This document shows positions 51,255 through 60,662 of a stretch of DNA of 64,000 nucleotides, piece after piece. The position numbers were made by a program, and so were the translations under genes. Source of the stretch: Candidatus Cacconaster stercorequi (lineage in GTDB: Bacteria > Bacillota > Clostridia > Oscillospirales > Oscillospiraceae). The notes below the pieces were generated by a model, which had not been told where the DNA came from, ran no database searches, and saw nothing but the letters and a program-made list of their open reading frames with translations. The stretch covers positions 1-64,000 of the forward strand of contig JAGHUH010000025.1 of assembly GCA_018064925.1 (NCBI GenBank). Direction: 5' to 3'. Positions within the stretch are counted from its first letter, which is position 1. Every line of letters begins with the position of its first letter.

Positions 51255-52088
51255 TTAGTGGCAGGCGCAGTAGTTGCGGGTGCTGACATAATCCTTTGGC
51301 ATTTCCACCGTATTGGGCGGAAAGAATTCATTCACCGGAAACGCCACATTCTTAAACAGACCGCAAGGATCCTCCTGATCGCCGCCGGAGCACTCCGTCT
51401 GCGGTACGCAGTAATCATACACCGGGATCAAAAGCTGTGTTTCCCGCTCCAGACGCACCAAAGAGAACTGACCCAGTGTGACATAGTAGCGGCGGGCACC
51501 GTCGTTAAAAAGCAGGTTTTGCGAAAAACTGCCGGCAATAAAGGACGGAATCTCCGTCAGGCAGTTGTCACAGCACGGTGTTCTGCAATCGTCCACGATG
51601 CGGGTATCCAGCACGATGGGGTCCACCGCCTCCACCACCGCCGTGGGCAGATTGGTGCGCATCCGTCCGGGAATATCCAGTTCCTCGATTCGGGTATCCG
51701 AGGAGAAGATCTTGGCATTTCCCTCGCTGCCGAACAGAATGCAGCGCTTATCGAATACGCACAGTCCCTCCACCTCGCAATAGCGCGGTGTTCCCGTGCA
51801 GACCTGCAGCGTTACGCGGTAGAAAAATCGCATATCAATGGAGTAAAAGCCTCTGTTGAATGTGACCGGCTCCACATCGGTATAGACATACAAAAGCTCT
51901 GCGGTACCGCCCTTGATCATCTGGCAGGATGCCAGCGTTTCCTGTGCCGTGGCCGTGGGATAAAACCGCAGATCCTCGACGCAATCTTTATCCCGGCAGC
52001 TGTCAAAGATCTTTCTGGTATGAATGCAGACCGACTCGCGGATGCTGCTCAGATCACAGACCGGACCCGGTACGCTGTTTTCAGCCAT
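51255..52088 (-). CDS. Conserved cysteine-rich protein, probably spore-related
   Basis: 277 residues with 18 cysteines (6.5%), many in pairs: C-R-D-K-D-C, C-C-D-N-C and Y-C-A-C-H at the very end. No signal peptide or membrane helix is seen. Blocks such as C-I-H-T-R-K-I-F-D-S-C-R-D-K-D-C, N-R-G-F-Y-S-I-D and F-G-S-E-G-N-A-K-I-F-S-S look like those of an unnamed protein I recall from many Clostridia. I assign no function. Cysteine-rich proteins that cross-link are common in spore coats, and a SigK-like sequence (about CATAGATTG near 52140) stands upstream, so a coat or exosporium role is inferred. AGGAGG precedes ATG 52088. Confidence 0.65.
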   Translation of the reverse strand: MAENSVPGPVCDLSSIRESVCIHTRKIFDSCRDKDCVEDLRFYPTATAQETLASCQMIKGGTAELLYVYTDVEPVTFNRGFYSIDMRFFYRVTLQVCTGTPRYCEVEGLCVFDKRCILFGSEGNAKIFSSDTRIEELDIPGRMRTNLPTAVVEAVDPIVLDTRIVDDCRTPCCDNCLTEIPSFIAGSFSQNLLFNDGARRYYVTLGQFSLVRLERETQLLIPVYDYCVPQTECSGGDQEDPCGLFKNVAFPVNEFFPPNTVEMPKDYVSTRNYCACH

Positions 52089-52245
52089 TTCAATAACCTC
52101 CTGTTAAGTACTGAAAGAAGATTTCTTTCAATACAATCTATGCCGGAGGTCATTATGTGTGATAAATGCTCTCTAATACTGTAAATTATTATTACTTTAC
52201 AATATTTAAAATAATTGATATATATAGATTTAACACTACCGTTCC

Positions 52246-53349
52246 TCACAGAAAATATCCCACCGTCAGCAAAACCGCCAGCAGGGAAAAATTCACCAGC
52301 AGAAACTTCCCAAGAAAGCGCTTGGTATCCGCGCTTTCGGCATGGGAATACAGCTTCAGGCTAATCAAGCTGGCAAGACTGGCCACCGGCGTACCCAATC
52401 CGCCGATATCCACACCCAGCAGCAACCCCTTGGCGTTATCCGTAAAGCCGGATAGTAAAATTGCCGCCGGCACATTGCTGATGATCTGGCTAACACCTGC
52501 TCCCAGCAGCATTTCATGCCCGGACAGCAAGCGGCGCAGAAGCTGATTGACTGTGTCGATGCGCGCCAGATTGCCGGCAAACACGAAGAAGCACACAAAG
52601 GTCAGCAGCAGTAAAAAGTCACCCTTCAGCAAAATCCGCCGCTCGTAGACCAACAGCACCGCCACAATGATGGCCAGCATAATAGGCCAATCCATGACAC
52701 GCAATACCACCAACATACACACTGCAAACAGCAGCAGATAGAGCAGTAGTGCTTTTCGATCCAGCGTGGGTTTTTCGCCCAGAAAAACAGAGATTTTCCC
52801 AGTAGGCAAACGCAGGCAGAGCAGGCCGATCAAAATCCCGGAAATCAGCCAGATGGGGACCGTGGCTTTCAGGAATGTTCCCATGCTCATATTAAAATAA
52901 GAGTACAGATACAGATTTTGCGGATTGCCGACAGGGGTCAGCATACTGCCCAGATTGGCGGCTACCGTCTGCAAAACCACCACCCACGCCAGCTCGTTGG
53001 TCTGGTTGGCAAGGCCCATCACCACCACGCTGAACGGAACAAAGGTCAGAAGCGCCACATCATTGGTCACCAGCATGGCACTGACAAAACACAACGCCAC
53101 CAGCACAACGCCCATGGTGCGTACATTCCCCGAACGGCTGCACAGCCAGTGCGCCAATGCGCTGAACATTCCGGCGCCACGCAGACCGGCTACCACAACG
53201 ATCAAGCAATACAGCAGCGCCAGCGTGCGAAAATCAATATATCCCCAATAAGCGCTGTCCGGACGCACCCAAAAGCAGCTGATGACCGCCGCCAGAAACG
53301 CAATGCAAAGCGTGATCTCACGCTTAATAAAGTCCTTAATTCGTGCCAT
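52246..53349 (-). CDS. SLC13/ArsB-like anion permease
   Basis: 367 residues with about ten hydrophobic segments. The ion-transporter family pattern is seen in L-V-T-N-D-V-A-L-L-T-F-V-P-F and G-S-M-L-T-P-V-G-N-P-Q-N-L-Y-L in the first half and I-S-N-V-P-A-A-I-L-L-S-G-F in the second, typical of CitMHS/ArsB/NhaD transporters. The two N-P/N-D hairpins are the likely substrate and cation sites. The substrate (dicarboxylate, citrate, arsenite or Na+/H+) cannot be decided. It is about 50 residues shorter than ArsB. No metabolic gene lies beside it. Confidence 0.85.
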   Translation of the reverse strand: MARIKDFIKREITLCIAFLAAVISCFWVRPDSAYWGYIDFRTLALLYCLIVVVAGLRGAGMFSALAHWLCSRSGNVRTMGVVLVALCFVSAMLVTNDVALLTFVPFSVVVMGLANQTNELAWVVVLQTVAANLGSMLTPVGNPQNLYLYSYFNMSMGTFLKATVPIWLISGILIGLLCLRLPTGKISVFLGEKPTLDRKALLLYLLLFAVCMLVVLRVMDWPIMLAIIVAVLLVYERRILLKGDFLLLLTFVCFFVFAGNLARIDTVNQLLRRLLSGHEMLLGAGVSQIISNVPAAILLSGFTDNAKGLLLGVDIGGLGTPVASLASLISLKLYSHAESADTKRFLGKFLLVNFSLLAVLLTVGYFL

Positions 53350-53447
53350 ATCTCTCTCGTCTTCTCCCTTTTTCGGCCGTTTTCATGACCATACCGTCAC
53401 AGTATACGCCTGTCATAGCTTCGGCGCAAGTGCCATTTTCCCGATAT

Positions 53448-53487
53448 AAAAAAGATCACCGACTTACAAAAGGTCGATGATCTTTTT
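53448..53487 (-). terminator. Terminator after the deformylase-like gene
   Basis: An imperfect stem (AAAAAGATCA...TGATCTTTTTT) ends just behind the stop codon, and the minus strand leaves through six T. It closes the dnaE-def unit. Confidence 0.8.
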
Positions 53488-53489
53488 TC

Positions 53490-53900
53490 TTATATCAATA
53501 TACCGTTGCAGTGGTCGATCTCGTGCTGAATGATCTGTGCCGGCCAATCCCGGAAGGTTTTCAGGCGTACCTGAAACTGTTCGTTCTGATAGCGCACCTT
53601 GATGCTGCGGTAGCGTTTGGTTTTGCGCTTGCCGCTGAGAGACAGGCAGCCCTCCTCTGCCTCGTAGGGTTGAGCACACTTGATGATTTCGGGGTTGAAC
53701 ATGGTCATATAGCTGCCCTCATTGTCAAATACAATGATGCGACGGCTGACGCCGATCATATTGGCCGCCATCCCCACACAGCCGTCGGCGTGAGCAATCA
53801 GCGTATCCAGCAGATCCTGCGCCGTGTCAAGATCCTCCGTTGTCGCGGGAAGCGACGGCTGCGCCAGAAAAACGGGATCGCGCATAATGGGCTTTATCAT
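53490..53900 (-). CDS. Peptide deformylase-like protein with altered motif I
   Basis: 136 residues from ATG 53900, which follows AAAGGAG and overlaps the dnaE stop (ATGA). Motif II E-G-C-L-S-L (metal cysteine) and motif III Q-H-E-I-D-H (metal histidines and catalytic glutamate) are intact. Motif I reads C-V-G-M-A-A-N-M instead of G-x-G-L-A-A-x-Q: the glutamine that stabilises the transition state is a methionine. The protein is also shorter than typical deformylase (about 150-185). It may be a second, divergent deformylase with reduced or changed activity. Confidence 0.85.
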   Translation of the reverse strand: MIKPIMRDPVFLAQPSLPATTEDLDTAQDLLDTLIAHADGCVGMAANMIGVSRRIIVFDNEGSYMTMFNPEIIKCAQPYEAEEGCLSLSGKRKTKRYRSIKVRYQNEQFQVRLKTFRDWPAQIIQHEIDHCNGILI

Positions 53901-56900
53901 GTTTTTTTCTCCTTTACAACCACATTTTCCTCTCCCAGCCATTCTTGACATTCGCGGATCAGAGCAGGATGGTTCAGACAATGGGTACCCAGCAGCTTGC
54001 CGGTATCTGTAATACGAATCTTTACCGGGGTCTCACCCTCGAACATGGTCATCACCAACTTGATGTGAGCAAATGCCTTGCTGTCCACGCTGTCAAAGCG
54101 CAGATAAATGGTGGTTTCCGGTGTTTTCGGCTTTTCAATCTCCCCCACCTCATGCTGGTGCAAAGGATAGATGCTGTCGCACATGATCTGCGGTGGTTTT
54201 TCATCTCGCACGGACAGTCTGCCCTTCACCACCACCGGCATATTCACCTGCATATAACTGCCGCACTGATCAATGCAGCGGCTGAAGCAGAGAAGCTCCA
54301 TAGAGGCAACCTCATCCTCTACCATCACATATGCCATAAGAGAGTTGTTTTTAGTGGTGCGAGTCTTGCTGGAGGTTACCACACCGGCGATAGTAATATT
54401 CTGCCCGTCAGCAAAGTGAGTGGGGCCGTTTTCAGCAGCAAAGTCCTCCAAAATGGCGTTGATGGGAACGGCGCCAACCCGACGGGCGGCCTTGCGATAG
54501 TCCGTCATAGGATGGCCGCTTAAATACAGGCCGGTGGTCTCCTTCTCCATGCTCATGCGTTCTGCCGCCGAGTATTCCGGAATATCCGGCAGCTCAATCT
54601 GCGCACCAGAGGAATTGCCGGCAGCGGCAGCCATACCGAAAAAGTCAAGCTGCCCCTCCACATTTGTCTTGCGGCTGGAAGCAATGCTGTCCAGGACCTT
54701 TTCGTAGACCTTTATCAGTTGGGAGCGTTTGGCGCCCAGACTGTCAAATGCGCCGCTGCGGATCAGATTTTCCACCGCACGCTTGTTCATATCGGCGCAG
54801 TCATACATCCGCTGGCAGAAATCCTGAAATGCGGTAAACTCTCCCCCGTTCTCCCGTTCACGAACCAGCGCCTGAATAAAGCCGCGGCCGATATTCTTAA
54901 TGGCCACCAGACCGAAGCGAATCCCGTCCTCCTCTACTGTAAAGCGATCATAGGAACGATTAACATCCGGCGGCAGCAACGCGATCCGGCATTCCTTGCA
55001 CTCGGCAATATAGCCGGCCACCTTGTCGGAGTTACCCAGCACACTGGTCAATAGTGCTGCCATGTACTCCCGAGTAAAGTGACACTTGAAATATGCCGTC
55101 TGATAGGCCACCACCGCATAGGACACGGCGTGCGCCTTGTTGAACGCATAGTTGGCGAAATCGTAGATCTCATCGAAAATGGATTGCGCCACTTCCTCCG
55201 GAATACCGTTGGCGGCACAGCCGGCAATATTTCGCGCAGGATCGCCGTGCAAAAAGGCCTCCCGCTCGCGCTCAACATCCTTGACTTTCTTTTTGGACAT
55301 GGCGCGGCGCACCATATCCGCCTGTCCCAATGAATAGCCTGCCAACTCCTGAAAGATTTTAATGACCTGCTCCTGATAGACGATACAGCCATAGGTGCCG
55401 GACAGAATGGGGATCAGGGACGGATGCTTATAGGTCACCAGCTTGGGGTCATGCTTGCTGGCAATAAACTTGGGGATAGACTCCATGGGGCCAGGACGGT
55501 ACAGGGCGATGATGGCGGTGATGTCCTCAATGCTCTGGGGCTTAAGGCCGGTACACACGCCGGTCATGCCGGTGGACTCCATCTGGAAAACGCCGGAGGT
55601 TTTACCTTGCGACAGCATCTCATACACCGCCGGATCGTCCATGGGAATATTCTCCAGACGGAAATCCGGATGCTCCTTTTGCAGCATCTGCACCGCATCA
55701 TCCAGTACTGTCAGATTGCGCAGCCCCAGGAAGTCCATCTTCAAAAGACCCAATTCCTCCAGCGTAGTCATCACATACTGGCAGACGATGGAGTCATCGT
55801 TTCGCGCCAGAGGCACATATTCATACACCGGGCGCTTGGTGATCACTACACCGGCGGCATGGGTGGAGGCATGGCGGGGCATTCCCTCCAATGCTTTTGC
55901 CATGTCGATGAGCTTTTTGACCTTCCCATCCGCTTCATAGAGGTCGCTGAGCTGTTTACTCAATTTCAGCGCATCATTCAGCGTGATGTGCAGTGCCGTG
56001 GGTACCAGCTTGGCCACGGCATCCACCTCAGCATAGGGCATATTCAACGCCCGTCCCACATCGCGGATGGCGGCTCTGGCCGCCATGGTACCGAAGGTAA
56101 CGATCTGCGCCACATGGTCGTCCCCGTACTTCCGGCGCACATAGTCCACCACCTCGCCGCGGCGGGTATCGCCAAAGTCCATATCAATATCGGGCATGGA
56201 CACGCGCTCGGGGTTCAGAAAACGCTCAAAGTACAGCGAATACGCCATGGGGTCGATGTCCGTAATATGCAGGCAATAGGACACCATGGAGCCGGCGGCA
56301 CTGCCGCGTCCCGGCCCCACGGGGATGCCAACGCTCTTGGCATAGCGGACAAAATCGGAAACAATGAGAAAATAGTCCGTAAAGCCCATTTTCTCGATCA
56401 TATTCAATTCATAGGTAAGCTGTTGACGGTAGCTCTCCTTTTCTGCGCCGTAGCGCTCGGCAAAGCCCTCCTCACACAGCTTATGGAGATAGGTGGGCGA
56501 ATCATAGCCCGGCGGAAGCTGAAATTCCGGCAGATGGTACTTGCCGAAGGTGAACTCCAGCTGACAGCGGTCGGCAATGCGCTGTGTGTTCTCAATAGCC
56601 TCCGGATAGGCCGCAAACAACTCCTCCATCTCCTCGGTCGAGCGAAGATAGAAGTTCTGCGGCTCATAGCGCATTCGGTTTTCATCATCCACCGTCTTGC
56701 CGGTCTGGATGCACAAAAGGACATCATGGCTCTCGGCGTCCTCACGGCGCAGATAGTGGGCATCGTTGGTGCAGACCAGCGGGATACCCGTTTCGTTATG
56801 TAAACGAAGCAGTTCCCGGTTCACCAGCGTCTGTTCCCGGATGCCGTGATCCTGCAGCTCCAGATAGAAGTTGCCCTCCCCCAGAATGCTCTGCATCTCC

Positions 56901-57376
56901 AACGCATAGTCCTTTGCGCCGTCATAGTCGCCGTTCATCAGCCGCTTGGGGATCTCGCCTGCCAGACAGGCACTCAAACCGATGAGCCCCTGGTTGTGTT
57001 CGCGCAACAAATCAAGGTCTATGCGGGGCTTGATGTAAAAGCCCTCCACATAGGCCTGCGATACCAGATAGCTCAGGTTGCGGTAGCCCGTCTCATTTTG
57101 GCACAGCAGCACCAGATGGCGCGACTCACGATCCAGCTCGTGAATCTTGTCGAACCGGGTGCGCGGCGCCACATAGACCTCACAGCCGATGACAGGATGA
57201 ATCCCCTCCGCCTTGCAGGCACGATAAAAGTCGATGACGCCGTACATGACGCCGTGGTCTGTGATGGCCACGGCGTTCTGCCCCATCTCCTTCACCAGCT
57301 TGGGCAGGTCACGGATGCGGCAGGCACCGTCCAGGAGACTATATTCCGTATGCACATGGAGGTGGACAAACGACAT
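53897..57376 (-). CDS. dnaE: DNA polymerase III alpha subunit DnaE
   Basis: 1159 residues. N-terminal PHP domain (F-V-H-L-H-V-H-T-E-Y-S-L-L-D-G), polymerase core with G-P-G-R-G-S-A-A-G-S and P-D-I-D-M-D-F (catalytic aspartates), tandem HhH region, and C-terminal OB fold (I-T-I-A-G-V-V-T-S-S-K). In Firmicutes DnaE works with PolC at the replication fork, mainly extending primers on the lagging strand. It lies three bases downstream of the C_GCAxxG gene and overlaps the deformylase-like gene. Confidence 0.98.
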   Translation of the reverse strand: MSFVHLHVHTEYSLLDGACRIRDLPKLVKEMGQNAVAITDHGVMYGVIDFYRACKAEGIHPVIGCEVYVAPRTRFDKIHELDRESRHLVLLCQNETGYRNLSYLVSQAYVEGFYIKPRIDLDLLREHNQGLIGLSACLAGEIPKRLMNGDYDGAKDYALEMQSILGEGNFYLELQDHGIREQTLVNRELLRLHNETGIPLVCTNDAHYLRREDAESHDVLLCIQTGKTVDDENRMRYEPQNFYLRSTEEMEELFAAYPEAIENTQRIADRCQLEFTFGKYHLPEFQLPPGYDSPTYLHKLCEEGFAERYGAEKESYRQQLTYELNMIEKMGFTDYFLIVSDFVRYAKSVGIPVGPGRGSAAGSMVSYCLHITDIDPMAYSLYFERFLNPERVSMPDIDMDFGDTRRGEVVDYVRRKYGDDHVAQIVTFGTMAARAAIRDVGRALNMPYAEVDAVAKLVPTALHITLNDALKLSKQLSDLYEADGKVKKLIDMAKALEGMPRHASTHAAGVVITKRPVYEYVPLARNDDSIVCQYVMTTLEELGLLKMDFLGLRNLTVLDDAVQMLQKEHPDFRLENIPMDDPAVYEMLSQGKTSGVFQMESTGMTGVCTGLKPQSIEDITAIIALYRPGPMESIPKFIASKHDPKLVTYKHPSLIPILSGTYGCIVYQEQVIKIFQELAGYSLGQADMVRRAMSKKKVKDVEREREAFLHGDPARNIAGCAANGIPEEVAQSIFDEIYDFANYAFNKAHAVSYAVVAYQTAYFKCHFTREYMAALLTSVLGNSDKVAGYIAECKECRIALLPPDVNRSYDRFTVEEDGIRFGLVAIKNIGRGFIQALVRERENGGEFTAFQDFCQRMYDCADMNKRAVENLIRSGAFDSLGAKRSQLIKVYEKVLDSIASSRKTNVEGQLDFFGMAAAAGNSSGAQIELPDIPEYSAAERMSMEKETTGLYLSGHPMTDYRKAARRVGAVPINAILEDFAAENGPTHFADGQNITIAGVVTSSKTRTTKNNSLMAYVMVEDEVASMELLCFSRCIDQCGSYMQVNMPVVVKGRLSVRDEKPPQIMCDSIYPLHQHEVGEIEKPKTPETTIYLRFDSVDSKAFAHIKLVMTMFEGETPVKIRITDTGKLLGTHCLNHPALIRECQEWLGEENVVVKEKKT

Positions 57377-57379
57377 TGC

Positions 57380-57823
57380 TTACGCCTCTTTCAATTCATC
57401 AAGATAGTCGCACAAAAGCTCCACGGCGGTGCCGATCATGGTGCCGCAATGGTCGCCGTGCATCAATTCCTCGGCAATGGGTGTACCGTGAATGTCCTTT
57501 ACAGCTAAAAGCTCGCGGCAGTTGAGATAACCAAACTGATCACGGAAGCGATCCACCATTCCCTTGGTCAGGCCGACGCTGCGCTTCTTGCTGACACCGT
57601 CCGTGGCGGGATACTGGGTGCCCAGTACAGCAATGGCGCCGCTGAGCGCGCCGCAGATACTGCCGCAGCGCATTCCGCCGCCGAAGCCGGTGGCAATGCC
57701 AAGGCACTGTTCCTCGGTCAGACCCGTCAAATCCTGAAACGCCAGCAGGACACTCTGCCCGCAGTTATTTCCCTTTTTATGGCTGTGCATGGCGATTTCC
57801 ACGCGTTCTCTCTTGGTCATCAT
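57380..57823 (-). CDS. C_GCAxxG_C_C family redox protein
   Basis: 147 residues. Conserved cysteines occur as N-N-C-G-Q-S-V (21), E-Q-C-L-G-I-A (40), R-C-G-S-I-C-G-A-L-S-G-A (motif C-G-x-x-C-G-A), L-N-C-R-E-L and D-H-C-G-T-M. The family is named for this pattern and is thought to be redox-active or to bind a cofactor; function is unproven. It begins with ATG overlapping the whiA stop (ATGA) and ends three bases before dnaE, so it is translationally coupled in a core operon where it is not usually found. Confidence 0.88.
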   Translation of the reverse strand: MMTKRERVEIAMHSHKKGNNCGQSVLLAFQDLTGLTEEQCLGIATGFGGGMRCGSICGALSGAIAVLGTQYPATDGVSKKRSVGLTKGMVDRFRDQFGYLNCRELLAVKDIHGTPIAEELMHGDHCGTMIGTAVELLCDYLDELKEA

Positions 57824-58716
57824 TTTTTTGCTTCCTCCATTATTTTTCTCATTCGATGGTTCATACAGGACTTGCTCACCGGCGGATCACATCGCTCTGC
57901 CAACTGCTGCAGGGATAATTCCGGATGCTCCATCCGTAAGTATGCCGTCTGCCGCAGCTTCTCCGGCAGCAGATCCAGCCGTCCGCTGTGCCGCAGGGAT
58001 TCAATAGCGCCCATTTGCTCCTGTGCTGCGTCCAGCGTTTTATTCACATTGGCGATGTCACAATTCATGGCGCGGTTAGCACCGTTGCGGATCTCCTTGT
58101 CCACCTTGGCTGTCATAATATCCATGGCTGCCGCCGGCGCGCCGATGGTGGTCAGGAAATCCTCGATATGCTCGGACTGCTTAAAATAGGTCACGCTGTT
58201 GCCGCCCCGCATGACGCTGTGGGGCAGAAATCCCATCTCCGTCAGCAGTGCCGACAGCTCCCGGCTGGCCTGTCCGTGGGAGGTCACCAACTCCAGATGG
58301 TATCGTTTCTCCGGATCGGTCACACTGCCGCCGGACAGGAAAACGCCGCGCAGGAATGAGGTGCGGCAGCACTCGTCCTCCAATATGCCGAAGTTCACAT
58401 GCAACGCCATGACCTGTCTGGGATCATAGCCCAGCTGATTGATGATTTTTGCCAGCTTTTCCGGCGAAGTGATCTGAAAGATCTTCTTTCCGCTGTCCTC
58501 CTCCGGCAAACGGTCAAATTTCAATGAAAATGCCCTTTGAAACAGGCGGGGCAAACGGGCGGCAAACTCCGGATTTTCCGTGATGATACGCACTTCACGG
58601 GGCGTAAAAGTATTACAGTACAGCAGTACGCCGTAGGCCTCTGCCCGGGCACAGCACAAGCGCTGTACCGGAGTGCGGCACAACTCACTTTTTGCTTTAT
58701 AGGCAAACGATTGCAT
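57820..58716 (-). CDS. whiA: WhiA-family DNA-binding protein
   Basis: 298 residues. The N-terminal LAGLIDADG-like domain (C-C-A-R-A-E-A-Y-G-V...F-L-R-G-V-F-L-S-G-G-S-V-T-D-P) and the C-terminal helix-turn-helix (A-Y-L-R-M-E-H-P-E-L-S-L-Q-Q-L-A-E) are complete. WhiA influences cell division and, in actinomycetes, sporulation. The rapZ-yvcK-whiA order is conserved in Gram-positives. Confidence 0.96.
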   Translation of the reverse strand: MQSFAYKAKSELCRTPVQRLCCARAEAYGVLLYCNTFTPREVRIITENPEFAARLPRLFQRAFSLKFDRLPEEDSGKKIFQITSPEKLAKIINQLGYDPRQVMALHVNFGILEDECCRTSFLRGVFLSGGSVTDPEKRYHLELVTSHGQASRELSALLTEMGFLPHSVMRGGNSVTYFKQSEHIEDFLTTIGAPAAAMDIMTAKVDKEIRNGANRAMNCDIANVNKTLDAAQEQMGAIESLRHSGRLDLLPEKLRQTAYLRMEHPELSLQQLAERCDPPVSKSCMNHRMRKIMEEAKK

Positions 58717-58728
58717 ATCGCTTCCCTC

Positions 58729-59778
58729 CTATCGCTCCACTCTGTTCTTTGTGATACTGCGTGGAGAACGCTCCACCACGCGGATATTGCGCTGCAGATG
58801 AAGTTCAATCAGTTCCCGCGCCAGATGCCCGGGATTGTGCCGCACCAGACCGTTCTCCACAGTGGCCAGAGGGCGGTTAATCACCTCCACGCCCATCCGC
58901 TCACAGGCATCCTGATCGCAAAGCAGGATTTCCGCGCCCTTTTCGGCGTAGCGCCGGACAATATTCCAGGAAATAGGAGCCGAATTCACCAGGCAGACAT
59001 CCAGCAACCGACTGTCTGCATGATCCAGCAATGCCTTCACATGGTCAGAAACGGTATAGCCCTCCGTTTCGCCCTCCTGCGTCATGATGTTGCAGGCATA
59101 GACCTTCAGTGCAGACGAAGCGCAGATCTCCTCGGCAATCCCCTCCACCAACAGGTTGGGGATAATGCTGGTATACAGACTTCCCGGCGCCAGAACGATC
59201 ATCTCCGCATCGCGGATGGCCTCCAACGCCGCAGGCAGCGCCTTCGGTGCATTGGGCAGCAGGTGGATGCGGCGAATGCGGCAATTCTGCTCCTGTTTGC
59301 ACTGAGCGATCTGTGTTTCGCCAATCACCCGGGCACCGTTTTCAAATTCTGCTTCCAACGCGATATCCTCATTGGTCACCGGCAGCACGCGCCCTGTAAT
59401 GGCCAAAACCTGACTTAAACTCTCCACTGCCGCATCAAAGCTGGGAAGGATGCCGTTCAGCGCCGCTAAAAACAGGTTGCCAAAGCTCTGACCGGCCAGC
59501 GTACCATCGGAAAAGCGGTACTGCATCAGCTGACTCATCAGCGGCTCGGCGTTGGCCAGCGCCACAAGGCAGTTGCGAATATCGCCCGGCGGCAGCATAC
59601 CCAGATCCTGACGCAGTATGCCGCTGCCGCCGCCATCATCCGCCACCGTAACAATGGCGGTGATATTCCGGGTGTACATCTTCAGCCCGCGCAGCAATGT
59701 GGAAAGTCCCGTGCCGCCGCCAATGGCAACGACGCGCGGGCCGCGCTCGGGCGAAACTTGATACAGATAAGGTTCCAT
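58729..59778 (-). CDS. yvcK: YvcK/GlmR gluconeogenesis and cell-wall regulator
   Basis: 349 residues from ATG 59778, five bases after GAGGG. CofD-like Rossmann domain with V-A-I-G-G-G-T-G-L-S-T-L-L-R-G, V-T-V-A-D-D-G-G-G-S-G-I-L-R and G-D-I-R-N-C-L. In Bacillus GlmR binds UDP-GlcNAc and stimulates GlmS, steering carbon into peptidoglycan. That fits this locus, which also has rapZ and murB. A start at 59790 next to the rapZ stop is possible. Confidence 0.95.
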   Translation of the reverse strand: MEPYLYQVSPERGPRVVAIGGGTGLSTLLRGLKMYTRNITAIVTVADDGGGSGILRQDLGMLPPGDIRNCLVALANAEPLMSQLMQYRFSDGTLAGQSFGNLFLAALNGILPSFDAAVESLSQVLAITGRVLPVTNEDIALEAEFENGARVIGETQIAQCKQEQNCRIRRIHLLPNAPKALPAALEAIRDAEMIVLAPGSLYTSIIPNLLVEGIAEEICASSALKVYACNIMTQEGETEGYTVSDHVKALLDHADSRLLDVCLVNSAPISWNIVRRYAEKGAEILLCDQDACERMGVEVINRPLATVENGLVRHNPGHLARELIELHLQRNIRVVERSPRSITKNRVER

Positions 59779-59790
59779 AATATCCCTCAT

Positions 59791-60648
59791 TTATCGGGAG
59801 ATATCCCGATGATTCTCCGTTACCTGATACCCTTCCGTCGTGATATATTCTGCCAGCTTATGCGCCACGGCCACACTGCGATGATGACCGCCGGTACAGC
59901 CCACGGCGATGACCAGCACGGTCTTTCCCTCCTCGCTGTAAAGCGGCAGCAGAAACGACAGCATCTTTTTCAGCTGATCCATAAACTCATTGGTCTGCTG
60001 GAAGCCGAAGACAAAATCCTGCACCTCCGGATCCAGACCGGTTTTGTGCTTCAGCTCTGCCACATAGTAAGGGTTGGGCATAAAGCGCACATCGAACACC
60101 AGATCGGCCTCGATGGGAATGCCATGCTTAAAGCCAAAGGACATCACATTGACATTCAGTCCCTGCCGGTCGCTAATACTGCCGAACAAATTCAGCAGCT
60201 CGCTGCGCAGCTTGGCAGTGGAAAACGAGGTACTGTCCAGCACAAAGTCCGCATGGTCACGCACCGGCTGCATCAGCTCGCGTTCCTTCAGCACAGCCTG
60301 CTCCATCCCCATGCCGCCGGCAGACAGCGGATGCATCCGCCGTGTTTCCTTGTAGCGGTTGATGATGGTCTGGGTGGATGCCTCCAGAAACAGCATCCGG
60401 CAATTGACGCCGCTGTCCTTCAAGCGCTCCAGCGTGCCGATCAGCTTGTCAAACGGCTCGCCGGCGCGAACATCGTAGACCAGTGCCACACGATCGTAGC
60501 GTCCGCTGGAGGCGGCACAGAAATCCGCAAATTTGATCATCATATCCACCGGCAAATTATCCACAATATAATAGCCGATATCCTCCAAAAATGAGGCAGC
60601 TTTGCTCTTTCCGGCTCCGGAAAGTCCGGAAATAATCAGAATTTCCAT
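59791..60648 (-). CDS. rapZ: RapZ-family nucleotide-binding protein (YvcJ)
   Basis: 285 residues. P-loop G-L-S-G-A-G-K-S at 8-15 and the C-terminal metabolite-binding block V-G-C-T-G-G-H-H-R-S-V-A-V-A, with D-V-R-F-M-P-N-P-Y-Y in between. In E. coli RapZ senses glucosamine-6-phosphate and steers RNA decay; Gram-positive YvcJ hydrolyses GTP and affects competence. Its position beside yvcK and murB suggests amino-sugar sensing. Confidence 0.96.
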   Translation of the reverse strand: MEILIISGLSGAGKSKAASFLEDIGYYIVDNLPVDMMIKFADFCAASSGRYDRVALVYDVRAGEPFDKLIGTLERLKDSGVNCRMLFLEASTQTIINRYKETRRMHPLSAGGMGMEQAVLKERELMQPVRDHADFVLDSTSFSTAKLRSELLNLFGSISDRQGLNVNVMSFGFKHGIPIEADLVFDVRFMPNPYYVAELKHKTGLDPEVQDFVFGFQQTNEFMDQLKKMLSFLLPLYSEEGKTVLVIAVGCTGGHHRSVAVAHKLAEYITTEGYQVTENHRDISR

Positions 60649-60662
60649 AAGATCCTCTCACC

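Noticed and set aside
55424..56803. 459-codon plus-strand frame inside dnaE
   Set aside because: Antisense to a conserved polymerase core; composition rich in histidine, isoleucine and glycine without any domain.
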